A stretch of DNA of 64,000 bases. It comes from Phyto melanocephala. Taxonomy: Eukaryota; Arthropoda; Insecta; Diptera; Rhinophoridae. The notes beneath the pieces are model-generated. The model saw only the letters and a program-made list of their open reading frames with translations. It did not search any database and was not told where the DNA came from. Below are positions 42,114 through 54,639 of the stretch, piece by piece. The position numbers and the translations under genes are program-made. The stretch spans positions 95,335,978 to 95,399,977 of the forward strand of contig OW799234.1 in NCBI GenBank assembly GCA_941918925.1. The letters are read 5' to 3'. Numbering within the stretch: position 1 is the first letter of the stretch; the number at the start of each line of letters is the position of its first letter.

Positions 42114-43500
42114 CAAGTTTGTTAGTATGTGTTGTATGTTGTTGTTGTGAAAAAAAACTGGTAGTCGTTGTTTTTTCCTCATATCTTAGTTGTTAATGTA
42201 CCGACTTTTCTGATTTTCAATACCGAACTGATCCGAATATTTCTGGTAGTTTAATACCTCACGCGGGTCCAGGCGATGTCAAGAGGCTTCAAAAAGTTGA
42301 TTTCAGCCAAAGATCTGCAACTAATACTAATTAAGTAAGTCAATTTGAATAATTATTCATTATTTCGTTGATTTATACGCATTCATACTTATTGAAAAGC
42401 CTTCACTTCTTATACGAACTTTTAAGTTTAAGGTACTTATAGTATTCATATTCAGTAACACGTATGACTTGGTTGATTGCTATCATCGTTCACGCAAGAT
42501 AAAAGGACGAACAAAAGCACGTATGACTTGCGTACTCATTATGAAGTTGTGTCTTTTAACTAGGCTTGCCAAATTACAATTTGACATTCACCATAATAAT
42601 TGTGGATTGTTAAAAAATATACAATATATATTTAACAAATTAATACAAAAACAACAAGCAAAAATAAAGTGCTTTCTTTGATGTCTGTTTAAGAGATTTA
42701 GATTTTGTTTTTGCGTAATATCTTTAAAATTTAAGTGAGCACCTAAAAACGCAGTTTTTTTATTTGCTGCGAAAAATTTGAACATATAAATAATAAACAA
42801 AAAAAAAATGTTATTGTTTACCTCATATTAACCTCATATTAACCAAAACTTAGCCTAAAGGCCATATTCCGTTGCATTTATTTAAAAATTAATAGTGATA
42901 CTTGCAAAAATTGTATATTACACATTGTAAAATTGCAAATTTTCTTGCGGCTAAAAAATATCTTGCAATCTCCGACCTGGCAACATTGTTTATTCTTCAT
43001 ACAAATGAGAGCTGTTAATGTGTTTGTTGTTGAATCGACTTGCATCATTCTATGAAGATAAGTAGTTTCTTATAAATATGAATCTACGTAAGTAGTCTTG
43101 CAAATCATATAAATATGGGACGCTACAAATATAAGTACGACGTAGTACTTATGCTCATTGAGAGTTGTACTTATAAATCAACGTTGTTGTGGGTATACTT
43201 ACGTCAGCTCAGTTAAATTTCAATGATTTATACGCACTTATACTCAAATTTTAACGCTAACTATGAATAGTGAAAAAACGACTCAAAGCCGATCACTGAT
43301 TTCAACACACACACGGACAGACGGACAGCCAGAAAGACGGGTAGGACTTAATCAACTCATCTATATATAAGCTTTCAGAAAATATATACTTTATGGGATC
43401 GGAAATGAAAATTATAAAAATTTCACACGGAATGACTATTTAACCTACATATATGTATATGTATGTGTACCCTTTTTCCCTTTTTGTGAATGGTATATAA

Positions 43501-43914
43501 AGTTGCTTTGTTGCTGCATATATAATAATGTCTTAGTATTATCGTAGTATTGCATAAATTAGGAATGGACAAGTTGTTGTGTTTAGGTAAGTTTAATACA
43601 GTTTAAAATGTAATATATTTGTTAAACCCACCATAGAGGATTTAAAATCAACAAATATAAATAAATTTAATACAATTGTTATTGAAAACCTACACTAACG
43701 TCCATTGTTTAATACCGACACAAAGATCTCATTTTCCATCTTTTTTTATATAAAGGAAATGAAGGCGAATTTGATAAATTGTGATATTACGCTTCCCGGT
43801 CAGCTGTCGAAACAAAACTACCTTATGAACGTTCCTTGAACAATGCCATGCTATTAAATTTCAACCTAAATTTTAATAATTAATTTTAAATAATTATTAT
43901 ATTTAATGTAGATA

Positions 43915-43950
<36 letters not shown>

Positions 43951-45264
43951 TTACTAATATTACATGCAATATATGAAATTTATTTAAAATCGTTCATAAA
44001 ATTTAAAACAAAAGTTTTATATAAAAAAAATTTTATAAAATATTTTTTTTAATAAAAATGTTTCTAAAATTTTTCTTTAAAAATACCTTTAAAAATGTTT
44101 TACAAAGTTTATTAAGTTCTCTTCTTATCATTTATTATTTGACTTTTCGCAATGCAAATGAAACAATAAATTTTATTGTTTTTACTTAAATATATTATGC
44201 AAATTCCTTTTCTCTTAATGATTATGAAAATCATCTTAGAATTTACCAACCTTCCTCCTGCCCACCTCCATCAAACACTAAAATAAATATCCGCTTTTTA
44301 ATTAATCGCATCCATGTCACTCATTTAGCTCCCTTCTTTCTGCATACACTTTGTTCGCTTTTTTATTTGTTTTAATTTCTCCAGCTCACTTTTTAATCGA
44401 CATGTAATTAAAGACTCATTAAGTCAGTACATTGTCATTCTCTGACATGTTCAAGTGCAATGTTTATCTTAAGGAATTCTAAAAATTGTAATAAAGAATT
44501 TTCCTAAGCATTTTCTACACTCTTCCTAACTTTTTTCATTTTCATTTTCTGTTTTTTTCTTTAATTAATTTTAAATTTAAATACTGAACATAAGAATGTA
44601 AAGGGGAGTGATGTTTGACTGACGTTAAATGTCTTCAACAATTATCATTTTGGAATTTTATTTGAATATTTTCTTTTCGAGTTAATAAAATGTTAAAAGG
44701 AAAGGTTTGTACAATATCGTACTATTTTTAATTATGCAAGTAATTATTTAAGTAAGTTTAGGTATTAAGACTATGTAGTATAATATAAAAGAAAAAAAAA
44801 ATAGTAATAGGCTTAAAGTAAATTTCAGTACAAAATGAAATCAAGTGCTTTAAACAAGTGTTCTATCCACAACTTGATACAAGAAATTTTCTTCAATAAT
44901 GTTGAAAAAAGGATGATATTTTTAACTTTCTATCTCTGTTATGTTTATGAGACATTCTGCAGAACAATGATAAAAACGTCTTGTTAAAAAAATATATACA
45001 ATATAAATAGAGAAATTGTCAGCAAAATGCTTACAAGTTCTGTTAAATCCAACAACATAAAACTCTTACACTTACTTGTGAATAGATCAATTATTTTTCT
45101 TATTTTTTTAACATCTATAGAAGAGGTTAATATTAATTGAAGTTATTATTTACTATTTTATTACAGTTTTGTGCAAAAATATTTATAAATTAATCTATGA
45201 ATGAAAGAGCAAATTAACTACTAGAATTTATTATTTTTTTTTTTTTTCGAAAATAGGCTACCCT
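43501..45264. other. non-coding DNA
   Basis: No gene recognised. An (AAT)n microsatellite lies at 43916-43944. Confidence 0.5.
43916..43944. repeat. (AAT)n microsatellite
   Basis: About nine consecutive TAA units. Confidence 0.9.
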
Positions 45265-46270
45265 TTTTATACCCGCCACCAAAAAAATGGTGGGGGTATA
45301 TTCATTTTGTCATTCCGTTTGTAACACATCGAAATATCCATTTTAGACCCTATAAAGTATATATATTCTGAATCAGGGTTTGATTTGATGACGATCTAGC
45401 TATGTCCGTCCGTCTGTTGAAAGCACGATAGAGGTCGCACCGAAAAAGCTAGGGGGCTCAAATTTTGCCAGAATCTTTCTTATAGACAAGGTTTGTTTAG
45501 TATTGAAAATGAGCTAAATCGGAATATTAGGAAGAGAGTTATAGCTCGAAAAGCAAGAGTAGGTCGAAAAAACCGTGTCCTTCGAACATCGAATAAAATG
45601 GAATTGTGTCCAAACGCATTAACGTAGACTCATGAAACTTCGAATATATATTTCCTGAGTAAAAACAATATTTTTCCCCAAAAATTGTCTAAATCTGTGC
45701 ATTAGGAGAGGAGTTATCGATCAAAATGTACGAAAATTTATACCGCACAGTGTATTTTTCGGTATATTTAAAAACAAAAACGTCATAAAAGCAACAAAAT
45801 TGGATGTACGACTCTGAAATTTTGCACACTTCGCTTTTTGGTGAGTGGCTTTTCTGTAACGGAAAATCAATGTGCCACGCCCATTTTTACGCCCACCTCC
45901 CATATAACGTATTAACTAAAATTCATATAATTTCTCTATTAATAAAGATTTTGGAATAACAAAGGGCTATATTGAAACACCTAAGTTGTACTCATTCGCA
46001 AAAATAACTTTGACACGCCTACTATAACGCCCACTTTTCACGTTATCTACCGTTAATGAAATTTAAAAGCTCATAAAACCGCCAAAATTACAGGTATGAT
46101 GATCAAATTTGCTACGTATATTCCCCTAGGCAATATCATTACTGTGCCAGAAAATTAAGGTGCCACGCCCACTTTTACGCCCACCTCCCATATAACGTTT
46201 TACCTAAAATTCATATAATTTCTCTATTAATAAAGATTTTGGAATAATAAAGTGCAATATTGAAACACCT

Positions 46271-48244
46271 ACATACACATGTAGGGGGAATATCGAAGCA
46301 GACCACTACTATCACGGGTCCCTTTTCGACCCCCTTCGCTCCTCAGTGATTTCGTGTCTACCGATCAGTATACCTTCAATCACTGAGTCCCGCGCCACAA
46401 CCGGCGTTTGCTCTGGACTAGGAAAACGATTTCACACTGCCGACTGGTGATTGTCGAGAATCCTCATCGCACAGTCCTTTGTAATCGCCAGCATCTCCCT
46501 CAGACTAAGGTCCCCCATCGCACTCACACTTAAAGTGTGCTTGCCTGTGATCCTTAATCTTCCGCTTGCCAACGCCGGACACTCGCATACTACATGCGCT
46601 GCCGTCTCGGCATCCTCCAGGAACATTCTACAAATATCATCATCCACGATTTGCATCCTCTTAAGATGATATTTGAAGTTACCATGTCCTGTAATCAACG
46701 CAGTGATCCAGCTCATCATACTCCGATTAAAACCGAGTATCTTCACTGCACCCCTGCCAAGTGGCTCCCTGAGCACCATACGGGCCTGTCTACACGTGGT
46801 TCCCTCCATCCACCTTCGCAAGTTTATAGAGTTCACCCATTGAAAGATCCTCGCCCGCACTAACCCATTACCCAGAGCAGTTCTGGGTTCCGGTCCGCAG
46901 AATGCAGCCTGCATCGTGTCTACCGATCAGTATACCTTCAATCACTGAGTCCCGCGCCACAACCGGCGTTTGCTCTGGACTAGGAAAACGATTTCACACT
47001 GCCGACTGGTGATTGTCGAGAATCCTCATCGCACAGTCCTTTGTAATCGCCAGCATCTCCCTCAGACTAAGGTCCCCCATCGCACTCACACTTAAAGTGT
47101 GCTTGCCTGTGATCCTTAATCTTCCGCTTGCCAACGCCGGACACTCGCATACTACATGCGCTGCCGTCTCGGCATCCTCCAGGAACATTCTACAAATATC
47201 ATCATCCACGATTTGCATCCTCTTAAGATGATATTTGAAGTTACCATGTCCTGTAATCAACGCAGTGATCCAGCTCATCATACTCCGATTAAAACCGAGT
47301 ATCTTCACTGCACCCCTGCCAAGTGGCTCCCTGAGCACCATACGGGCCTGTCTACACGTGGTTCCCTCCATCCACCTTCGCAAGTTTATAGAGTTCACCC
47401 ATTGAAAGATCCTCGCCCGCACTAACCCATTACCCAGAGCAGTTCTGGGTTCCGGTCCGCAGAATGCAGCCTCAGACCCCTTCCTCGCAAGTTCGTCAGC
47501 AGCCTCATTCCCAGCTATGCCCACGTGTCCCTTAACCCACATCAGCGTTACCTCATTTGTAGAGGCACACCTATTGAGCTTTAGAACACACTCAAGCACC
47601 AAAGAGGAGTTCACATCTATCCGCTGCATACGTTTTATAACCGACTGGTTGTCAAGTGCAATAAGAATTCTCTTCCCATACATTCGACATTCCAACAGGT
47701 GGTCCAACGCGTGCAGCAAACCAAGCATTTCTGCCTGATAGACTGACACGTACTCCCCCAGATTCAGGGTGCAGGATAAGTTCAACTCAGATGAGTACAC
47801 ACCAGCACCTGCCCTTCCGTCCATAAAGGACCCATCAGTAAAGATACTGATGTCATTCTCCATGCACTCATCGTGCATGAATCCATCCGCTATAAGCGTG
47901 TGATGTAGCCTTTCGACCACCTTCACTCGACTCATGCGCTCCATCGGCATCTGAGCCTCCCTAACCTCTTTATCCACGAGGTCCAGGATTCTCCTATGCC
48001 CCAAAACCGATCCAAAGCGATACCACATGCCATCGCTTCGCATCCGAATCGCCGATCTTGCCGCCGTCTCCCTTACAAATAAGTCCAACGGCAGCAATCC
48101 CAGCATTGCCTCCATCGCTTGCGTTGGTGTGGTACGTATCGCGCCACATATACCAATGCAAGCAATCCTTTGAACCCCGTCCAACTTCCGCCTAATCGTC
48201 GCCTGGGAGGCCTTCGGCCACCAGACAACAGATGCGTAAGTGAT
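46271..48244 (-). mobile_element. 5'-truncated non-LTR retrotransposon with duplicated 3' part
   Basis: Inserted in family A: CACCT occurs at both edges (46266-46270 and 48245-48249) and removing the insert joins the repeat. Its coding strand is minus. Only the end of the reverse transcriptase and the RNase H and C-terminal regions remain. Unlike its surroundings it is GC-balanced. The 3' end has no poly-A and finishes TACATGTGTATGT. A 558-bp part is present twice in tandem (46353-46910 and 46915-47472). Confidence 0.8.
46353..46910 (-). repeat. tandem duplicate of retrotransposon 3' region, copy a
   Basis: Identical as far as I can read to 46915-47472, offset 562 bp, with the 4-bp filler GCAT at the joint. 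It encodes the last 157 or so residues again (AAFCGPEPRTALG... to the stop near 46432) behind a chance start codon. Confidence 0.85.
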
Positions 48245-48247
48245 CAC
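46994..48247 (-). pseudogene. retrotransposon RNase H domain and C-terminus
   Basis: A 417-residue frame, open from the truncation (the first codon is GTG in the flank, so it is not a natural start). Residues 1-110 are the end of a reverse transcriptase thumb/connection region (ASVVWWPKA, RIACIGICGAIRTTPT). RNase H follows with all four acidic residues: FTDGS (D138), QAEMLGLLHAL (E173), IALDNQS (D199) and GHVGIAGNEAADELA (D251). The C-terminal part has a HVVCECPAL cysteine/histidine motif, typical of Jockey/I/LOA-type elements with RNase H. The frame is intact, so the insertion is fairly young, but it lacks the endonuclease and most of the reverse transcriptase. Confidence 0.85.
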
Positions 48248-49180
48248 CTAAGTTGTACTCATTAGCAAAAACAACTTTGACACGCCTACTATAACGCCCA
48301 CTTTCACTTTTGAATTGTGTCCAGACGCATAAACGTAGTCATGAAACTTCGAGTATATATTTATCGAGTCAAAAGAATATTTTTCCTTGAAAATCGTTTA
48401 AATCTATGAATTAGGAAAAGAGTTATAGATAAAAATTTACGAAAATTTATACCGCACAGTGTATATTTCAAATTTAAAACGTAATAAAACTGACAAAACT
48501 ATATGTACGATTCTGACATTTTGCAAACATGGCTTTTTGGTCAAAGTCTTCGTTATAACGGAAAATAGATGTGCCACGCACACTTTTTTCCTTAAATTTT
48601 TATAAAAATATATTAGTCATATATATTAGCATTTATTCATCTTACACTGCGCCATTTATTGTACTGTAGCTAAATATAAGATAAAGATGATAAGATAGAT
48701 GACTCTACTAGCAACTACTAGATGGCATGCTAACAACTTATGCTTTTGTTCTCCTGAAGTTATGCTCTATTAAAAATGGGAATTTAGGAAAATTTTGACC
48801 TATGTCAAAAAAAAATTATCTCTAAACATTATAAACAATTTATTTTCATGTACTAATGGCTAACAAATTTTAAAATTATACAAAACTTATTTCGTTTGAA
48901 AATCTTTTAAAATCTTTTAAATTTCCCGTTTTAGAAAAATGCAGAGAATGTATATTTTAAATCACCCTGTAGCCCTTAAAATTTAACCTTAAATTAATTT
49001 TCTTCCTCTTAAATTCATATAAATTCTCTATGAATAAAGATTTTGGAATACTAAAGGACTATATTGAAATATCTAAGTTATGTTTATTAGCAGAAACTTT
49101 ATTGACACGCGTATTTTAACGGCCACTTTCATTGAAAGACTAAATTTACGAAAACATTTTACTAGCATACCGAAGTTATA

Positions 49181-49770
49181 ATGGGTGGTTTAATTTTAAG
49201 AGACAATGTTGATTTTGAATAAAATTATTATGAAATTATTATCATTTATTTTTATAATGATAATATTTGTATGCTTCAATTATGTATGGAACAAAATATC
49301 GGCCAAATGGCCCCCCAACCTAGGCGGCACACCACGATCCGATGGTCCAAATTTTCAATGACACTGTTGATGCTCGATTGTTGGGCACGATGATGTGTCG
49401 AGGTTGCTTGCTCTTTTGCCACGTTATCATGAAAAACAGCAGAACTAAGATGGCATTCACAGATGTTTTCACATTTCATACAGACCTGCTTTGCAGACAT
49501 TTAAATATTTTTACAATTCTTACGATTGTGGACGAATTCGAACGATTATGTTGACCAAAAGAATCCCGAAGTGCACAAAATGCATTTTGATTTGAACGCC
49601 CATTTTTACAAAAATCTTTAATATTTAAAAGCGTCTCTCGATTGCGTATCTTTCCACGGTTCAAATTGAGTTAGTCTGAGATTGAGAAATGTCAAATGAA
49701 ATGCAAGAAAAAAGTTGAAGTTTAGGTGTGGTTCACCTTCAACATGGGCCCTTAAAATTTAATCACCCTC
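49181..49770 (-). mobile_element. mariner-type MITE nested in family A copy 3
   Basis: Ends ATGGGTGGTTTAATTTTAAG and CTTAAAATTTAATCACCCTC, with TA outside both. On the minus strand a 62-residue frame (49476-49664) holds a transposase N-terminus, RETLLNIKDFCKNGRSNQNA and FGQHNRSNSSTIVRIVKIF, clearer than in copies 1 and 2. It ends at a deletion. Confidence 0.7.
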
Positions 49771-49915
49771 TACAAAGAAAGTGATACATATTTTTTTATA
49801 AAGAAATTATTCTATAGCGATTAACAAAACAATAAATATTGTGCTTTAAATGTACACAAAATTGGTGGTGGGTATAAAAGATTCGGCACAGCCGAATATA
49901 GTGCTCTTACTTGTT

Positions 49916-50896
49916 ATTGTATAATATACCTGTGACAAAAAGCAAAAACTGCTTGAGTCGACATAAGCTGCAATTGAGATTTTTTCGTTAATAGAATCCC
50001 GAAATTCAAAACTACCCTTAGGCAAACTTTTTTTTAAACTATTTTGGACAACCTTACATGAACTAATAATGTAAAAAATTATTGCATACATATTTTAAAA
50101 ATCAATATCAATGGGAATAATAACTTATATTAACTTATAATCGAGCCAAATATAAGAAAATCATAGTGCTCTTTAATTTATATAAGGCAGAATTCATATA
50201 CTACTCTTTTTTTTAATTAAATAAATTTTAAAAAATCAACTCAAATTTCAAAGTGTTTTCCTGGAAAACTATAAAACAAACATAAGCGGTTTTTCCCTAT
50301 TACCACACATATATACAATTCACAAGTATCGTATTATCGTATTGCCATAATGCTACAATTTTTAAAAACTTGGAAGAAGGCTAAACATTTTACAATAAAC
50401 AATACTTTAAATTTTTTTTTTTAATTTAAAATTTTTGAAAAAAATTTAATGCTCAGTAACTCTAAATTCAATTATGTTCAGGGCTTATTTAACACTATCA
50501 TTAAAAAACACATGCCTTTTGTTTTTGTATATATGCCGGCATATGCAACAGAATTGTTTTATTTTCTTCTTTAATTTAAATAATTTTTAATTTTGTTTTT
50601 TTGTAAAACGTTTTATACCAACTAAAACTGAAGTTTGACAGATGCCAACAAATTTTAAAACAAAGTTGGTAATGCTTATAAATTGTGTATAAAAAAATAG
50701 TCAGCTGATTGGATACGATTACCTTATTAATTTATCTTGATTATGTTGATTAATAAAAATAAATAAACAAATAATAAACAATTCAAATTTTAGGATTTCA
50801 TGAGAATAGACAAGTAGTATTTAAAAATTTTAACTCACCCAGTAATCAAACAACACATTATCTGTGAAGGCAAACATAAAACTTATGACTAAAGTA
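49916..50896. other. non-coding DNA
   Basis: No gene or recognised element. Confidence 0.5.
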
Positions 50897-51627
50897 CACG
50901 CAAAGAAAAACCATTGTTACGACATCATCACGATGGTCATATTATTTTTTCTAAAACAATATTTGGTTGTCGAAAACAAGTAATAGTTATTTTTGTTTCA
51001 TTTCATCATATATTTTGTCACGATAATCAAGCATTTGTTTGAATTGTATCATTTAATGTTTACTTTTCGTAAAAAATTCAAAATGGTTATCATTTAAAAA
51101 TAGTATGATTTAAAAAAATTAATTTGACAAAAATAACATTATCTTTAAAAGCATTAAAAGTTACAAATAATCATTAAATAATAATTGAGACAACAGTATG
51201 ATTACAAAATAATCAAGCTATGATTTTTTTTTAATAATAATTTGATATCAATTGTTCTTGTTCTTGCTGAATAAATTTTTATTATTTTAAAAGTTTGAGA
51301 TGTCAAAAAAAGGAACAAAAATTTTGAAAAATTAAAGAAAATTTAAAAATAAACGAGAAAATGTAAAAAAATTCGAATAAAAATTGCAATTAAATTGGTG
51401 AGTACAAGCAATATGTGTATCTTACAGCAAAAGACAGTAATTTGCCGTAAAAAAGCAAAGATTGTCGATTTTAATTGTAGTCATATATATGATTATTGAA
51501 TGATGCTTAAATTAAACATAATAATGATAACTGGTAACCATTATTATTTTAAACATAATCATACAATTCAATCGTAGTATGTTGCTCTTCGATTATGGTT
51601 ACCACAACCATATTTTTTCTTTGCGTG
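50897..51627. mobile_element. 731-bp TIR element with CACGCAAAGAAAAA ends
   Basis: Inverted ends CACGCAAAGAAAAACCAT... and ...ATTTTTTCTTTGCGTG with TA on both sides (50895-50896, 51628-51629). The inner part is also partly inverted (GATGGTCAT / ATGGTTACCACAACCAT). No coding frame, so it is non-autonomous, probably Tc1/mariner-type. A fragment of the same family lies at 56880-56993. Confidence 0.7.
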
Positions 51628-51799
51628 TATATATCACCTTATATAAGTGATAACATACTGTTCATTTGTAAATTATTTTTATTTAAAAAAAAAATATATT
51701 ATTTTTATACTGTCACACTGCCAGATTTTTTAATTATTTTCTAGAAAATTAAAAGGAACCGACAATCAAGGTGGTAGTGGTCAGTTATAGTCACGGCTT

Positions 51800-51870
51800 G
51801 ATAAGACGCATTTTCGAAGCCGTATGGTTTAAAATGACTCCAACTCAGAATCCTCTGCAAGCAGTATGAA
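51800..51870 (-). repeat. decayed relative of the hammerhead-bearing repeat
   Basis: GCATTTTCGAA (51808-51818), CGTATGGTTT and CAGAATCCTCTGCAAGCAGTATG line up with 1321-1385 in the same order and orientation. The core CTGATGA is lost here (GAGTCATT on the minus strand), but GAAAATGCGTC, with a classic GTC cleavage triplet, is kept. It supports the view that the motif at 1312-1358 belongs to a repeat family. Confidence 0.45.
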
Positions 51871-53020
51871 TTGAATTTTCAAAGCTTCATATTTGAATTT
51901 TTTACGTTGAAAACAGACATTAAGATGAAACGAAAATATGTTTCATTGCTTGCGTTAATTTGGCTCAAAAGATCTGTATTCATTTGTTAATTTTAAATTA
52001 TCTGCTCATTTTACATGACCATACGGTTTTAATTTTTACAATAAGCTTTAAAGATTGAACACAGAGAACTTTGGCTGTTATATCCACAGATTCTCATTCT
52101 AATACCGAACTTTCACAAATATTTTATGTGTCAATTTATAATTTTTACAACTCCTTTCCTGATTGACAAACTTTTATTATTTTTAGGTTAACCGCAAAAA
52201 GTTCAAAAGGACTTTATATTACTGAGCAACACACTTGTCAGTGTATTCTTAATATCGTGTGTCCCACTAAGCAGTGTTTTAATAATGGCTTAATTTATAA
52301 TGTGATATATAAGTAGTTATTTGTCAGTCATTTGCTGTACAATTTCTTATTGTGAAATTTGATTGAAACTATTTCTAAAAGTATTAGTAATAATGAGATA
52401 CAGTTCATTAGCAAACTGATGTCTTAGGGTTTATCACTAATTTTTTAATTGCTAACTAACGTGTCGCAGAATAAATAATAGGCCGATTTTCGTTATAAGA
52501 ACTGAAGGACATACTACTAATGAATTTTTTCGAATGCTAAAATCAAGATCTTATTTATAGAAGTAAGTATTTATTTATTTGAGTCATTAGTTGTAAGCTA
52601 GAATGGTAAGTTCTCATTTGAGTCCCTATTTGTAAGCGAGCGTGGTACGTACTTGTCGCCAATCAAATATCTATATTAAAGTAAAAGGTTTAGATGCCAA
52701 ATTGTAAATATAAAAGAACTTATTTCAGTACTTTCAACATATTCTTTGCAATTTTGAGTTTTTGTTTTTCGATAATTCAACACTCAAACAACCAAGAAAT
52801 TTTTAAGTTTTTTTTTCATTAGCTCCTGTCAAATATATAAATAAGCGCCAGTCAAAAATATCTGCCCAAAATAGACTACAAAATTGTTTTGTTAGATACA
52901 ACGATACTACTGACAAAGAGCTATTTAAAATTTGTCTTCTCAGGCACCCTTTGATTATACTTTAATACATTTAAGAGCCTTAAGGTCATTAAAAACAAAC
53001 CAAAAAAAAATTTAAGCTGG
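51871..53020. other. non-coding DNA
   Basis: No gene recognised. It contains the TACTTACTTATAAATAG-type module listed next. Confidence 0.45.
52540..52660. repeat. AAGTAAGT / TTATAAATAG / GACTCAAAT-type repeat module
   Basis: Alternating direct and inverted short pieces (cttatttatagaagtaagta, gagtccctatttgtaagcga, ggtacgtacttg). The same pieces in the opposite sense occur at 59090-59240. The fold-back character suggests a decayed MITE. Confidence 0.4.
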
Positions 53021-53114
53021 AACCGAAGCATATCCATAAGGTATATATAACGGCGAATTGATACAACAAAGCAACTTTTCAGGGGATGTTTTATGTCAAG
53101 GCCAATTCGTATAT

Positions 53115-53281
53115 CAGGGATGGAAAAGTTGTTTTTACATACCAAAAAAAGGATATAAATTTTTTAAACACATTTTTAATGACGCAAAAGCAACAATATA
53201 CATAAATTTAGCACATTTAGTATCAAAAAAGTATTAAGTTAATTGTATAATACCGAAACCAAATCACATCTCCTATCCCTG
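53115..53281. mobile_element. MITE-like repeat with CAGGGATGG ends
   Basis: Left CAGGGATGGAAAAG, right CACATCTCCTATCCCTG; relative of 16049-16241. No target duplication evident. Confidence 0.4.
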
Positions 53282-53297
53282 CAATAATAAATGAAAT

Positions 53298-53382
53298 CAA
53301 GGCGAATTCAAAATATTCTGACAAAGAGTTTCCTCATCAGCTGGGCTGATAATTTCACCTGTATGAATTCGCCTTGGCTGGA
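53298..53382. repeat. inverted repeat of CAAGGCGAATTC
   Basis: CAAGGCGAATTCA at 53298 and TGAATTCGCCTTGG near 53370 are inverted, with CATCAGCTGGGCTGATAA between. Related pieces (GGCGAATTGATACAAC, CAAGGCCAATTCGTAT) occur at 53053 and 53097. Probably remains of a repeat into which the CAGGGATGG element inserted. Confidence 0.4.
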
Positions 53383-53389
53383 ACTGAAC

Positions 53390-54439
53390 AAAAATTTAAA
53401 ACCAAAATGAATTTTATTACCATAAAGTTGCACTACAAAAAATCGTTATTTTAGCAGCAAACATTTTTTAAATTTTATAGTCGCTGCTGTGACCTGTTAT
53501 GTGTCGGGACTTTTTGACTGACGTGGCAGTTAGAGTGTTAAATTCTTGAAATAAATTTTTTATAAATTTCAATGTTACTTTATTTTAACTTATCAAAATT
53601 TATTGCGAAAATTGCTACATATAAACGCCAGCCTGCACGGCCACACTCCAATGTCGTTGTTAAGCCTTAAAGCCAAAAAATAATTAAATAAATTAAACCG
53701 ATTCTATAAATTTGTTTAACGCTTTATTGTATGTTACTTCACTTAAAATTGTTGCCTTAAAAAAATTAAATATAAACACCAGACACATATAAAATAAAAA
53801 CTACAATTATACCTAAACAAATTGAACAAATCAACAAAAGTTATTTAAAATATTAACAACAACAACAAAACGAGCATAAATGAAATGACATGTTAACATG
53901 AGATGTCATAAATATAAACAATTTGCACTTAATAAATAAATATTAAATTGAATGAATGTGTAAATTGATGTATAAACAAATGTTCATGCAATATGATAGT
54001 TATGCACACACATATATAAATAGGATAAACAGGATCATATCCCACTCGACCTGATATTTGAAATTAGTGATAGTTCAAATGAGCGAAGCTTTTTTGAAAG
54101 AAAAATAGTATAACCGTCTTTCTCTCAAAGGACAACCGTCTTTTTCCAGGACAAAAAAAAAGTTCTTTAAAACAAAAGAAATAACGTTTTTTGTTTGTGC
54201 AAGCAGAACAATACAAAAGTTGACAACTTAATCATACTTCAGTCGGAGTGTGTTTAGTAATCGATGCCAAAAGCGAACATTTACAAAAACATTTTTCTAA
54301 TAAGCTGAGGAAGTTTTTCTCCGAACGAGGACCTAGTAGTAAAATATGCATTAGAGATTTTGTATATATCTTTTGATCTAAAAACAAATTTGCATTTAAC
54401 GATGAAAATTTTTACAAAATAACTCAAAAGCGACTCCAA
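53390..54439. other. non-coding DNA
   Basis: No gene recognised. Confidence 0.45.
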
Positions 54440-54545
54440 TATGCAAATGGCAGGATAACAAAATCATAAAATGACCATAATTTACTTTCAACTGTTAATG
54501 AAGATTAGCAGTTAATAGCTGAATAATCAAGCATTTTTTCTCATA
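54440..54545. repeat. repeat fragment shared with 56880-56950
   Basis: CAACTGTTAATGAAGATTAG and CAGTTAATAGCTGAATAATC are the reverse complement (few differences) of 56895-56940, and weaker similarity continues into gaccataatttac. Confidence 0.5.
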
Positions 54546-54639
54546 TATTTTTCTTAATTGAGTATTTTAACTATATATGTCAGTATTGTATATTTGACCT
54601 TCTCCGAGAAAAGGGACCTAGTGTGTCGAAAAACGGGTT

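Larger units (their letters stand above)
40978..43500 (+). repeat. family B interspersed repeat, long copy 3, interrupted
   Basis: 5' part AACAAGTAAGAGTGCTATGT with hairpin TTCGGCCGTGCCGAA and TTTTATACCCTTCACAACG, then a mariner relic (about 41088-41870), the outer B segment (41885-41945), A-rich tract, tRNA-like module (42068-42113), unrelated AT-rich DNA, and a 3' part from CACACACGGACAGACGG (43308) to a degenerate TGGTATATAAA end. This copy shows that family B has the same 5' start as family A. Confidence 0.55.
45265..49915 (-). repeat. family A interspersed repeat, copy 3, interrupted
   Basis: Opposite orientation to copies 1 and 2: starts with TTTATACCCGCCACC (inverse of the 3' end) and finishes with the inverse of CAAGTAAGAGCACTATATTCGGCTGTGCCGAA at 49915. 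It is interrupted at 46271-48244 by a non-LTR retrotransposon fragment and carries the nested MITE at 49181-49770. The stretch 48250-49180 is diverged family A sequence. Confidence 0.7.

Noticed and set aside
46451..46863. Plus-strand frames over the retrotransposon fragment
   Set aside because: Antisense shadows of the RNase H/C-terminal frame, duplicated because the region is duplicated.
53339..53360. CAGCTGGGCTGATAATTTCACC as a second hammerhead core
   Set aside because: CTGATAA departs from CTGANGA and no GAAA strand or stems follow.
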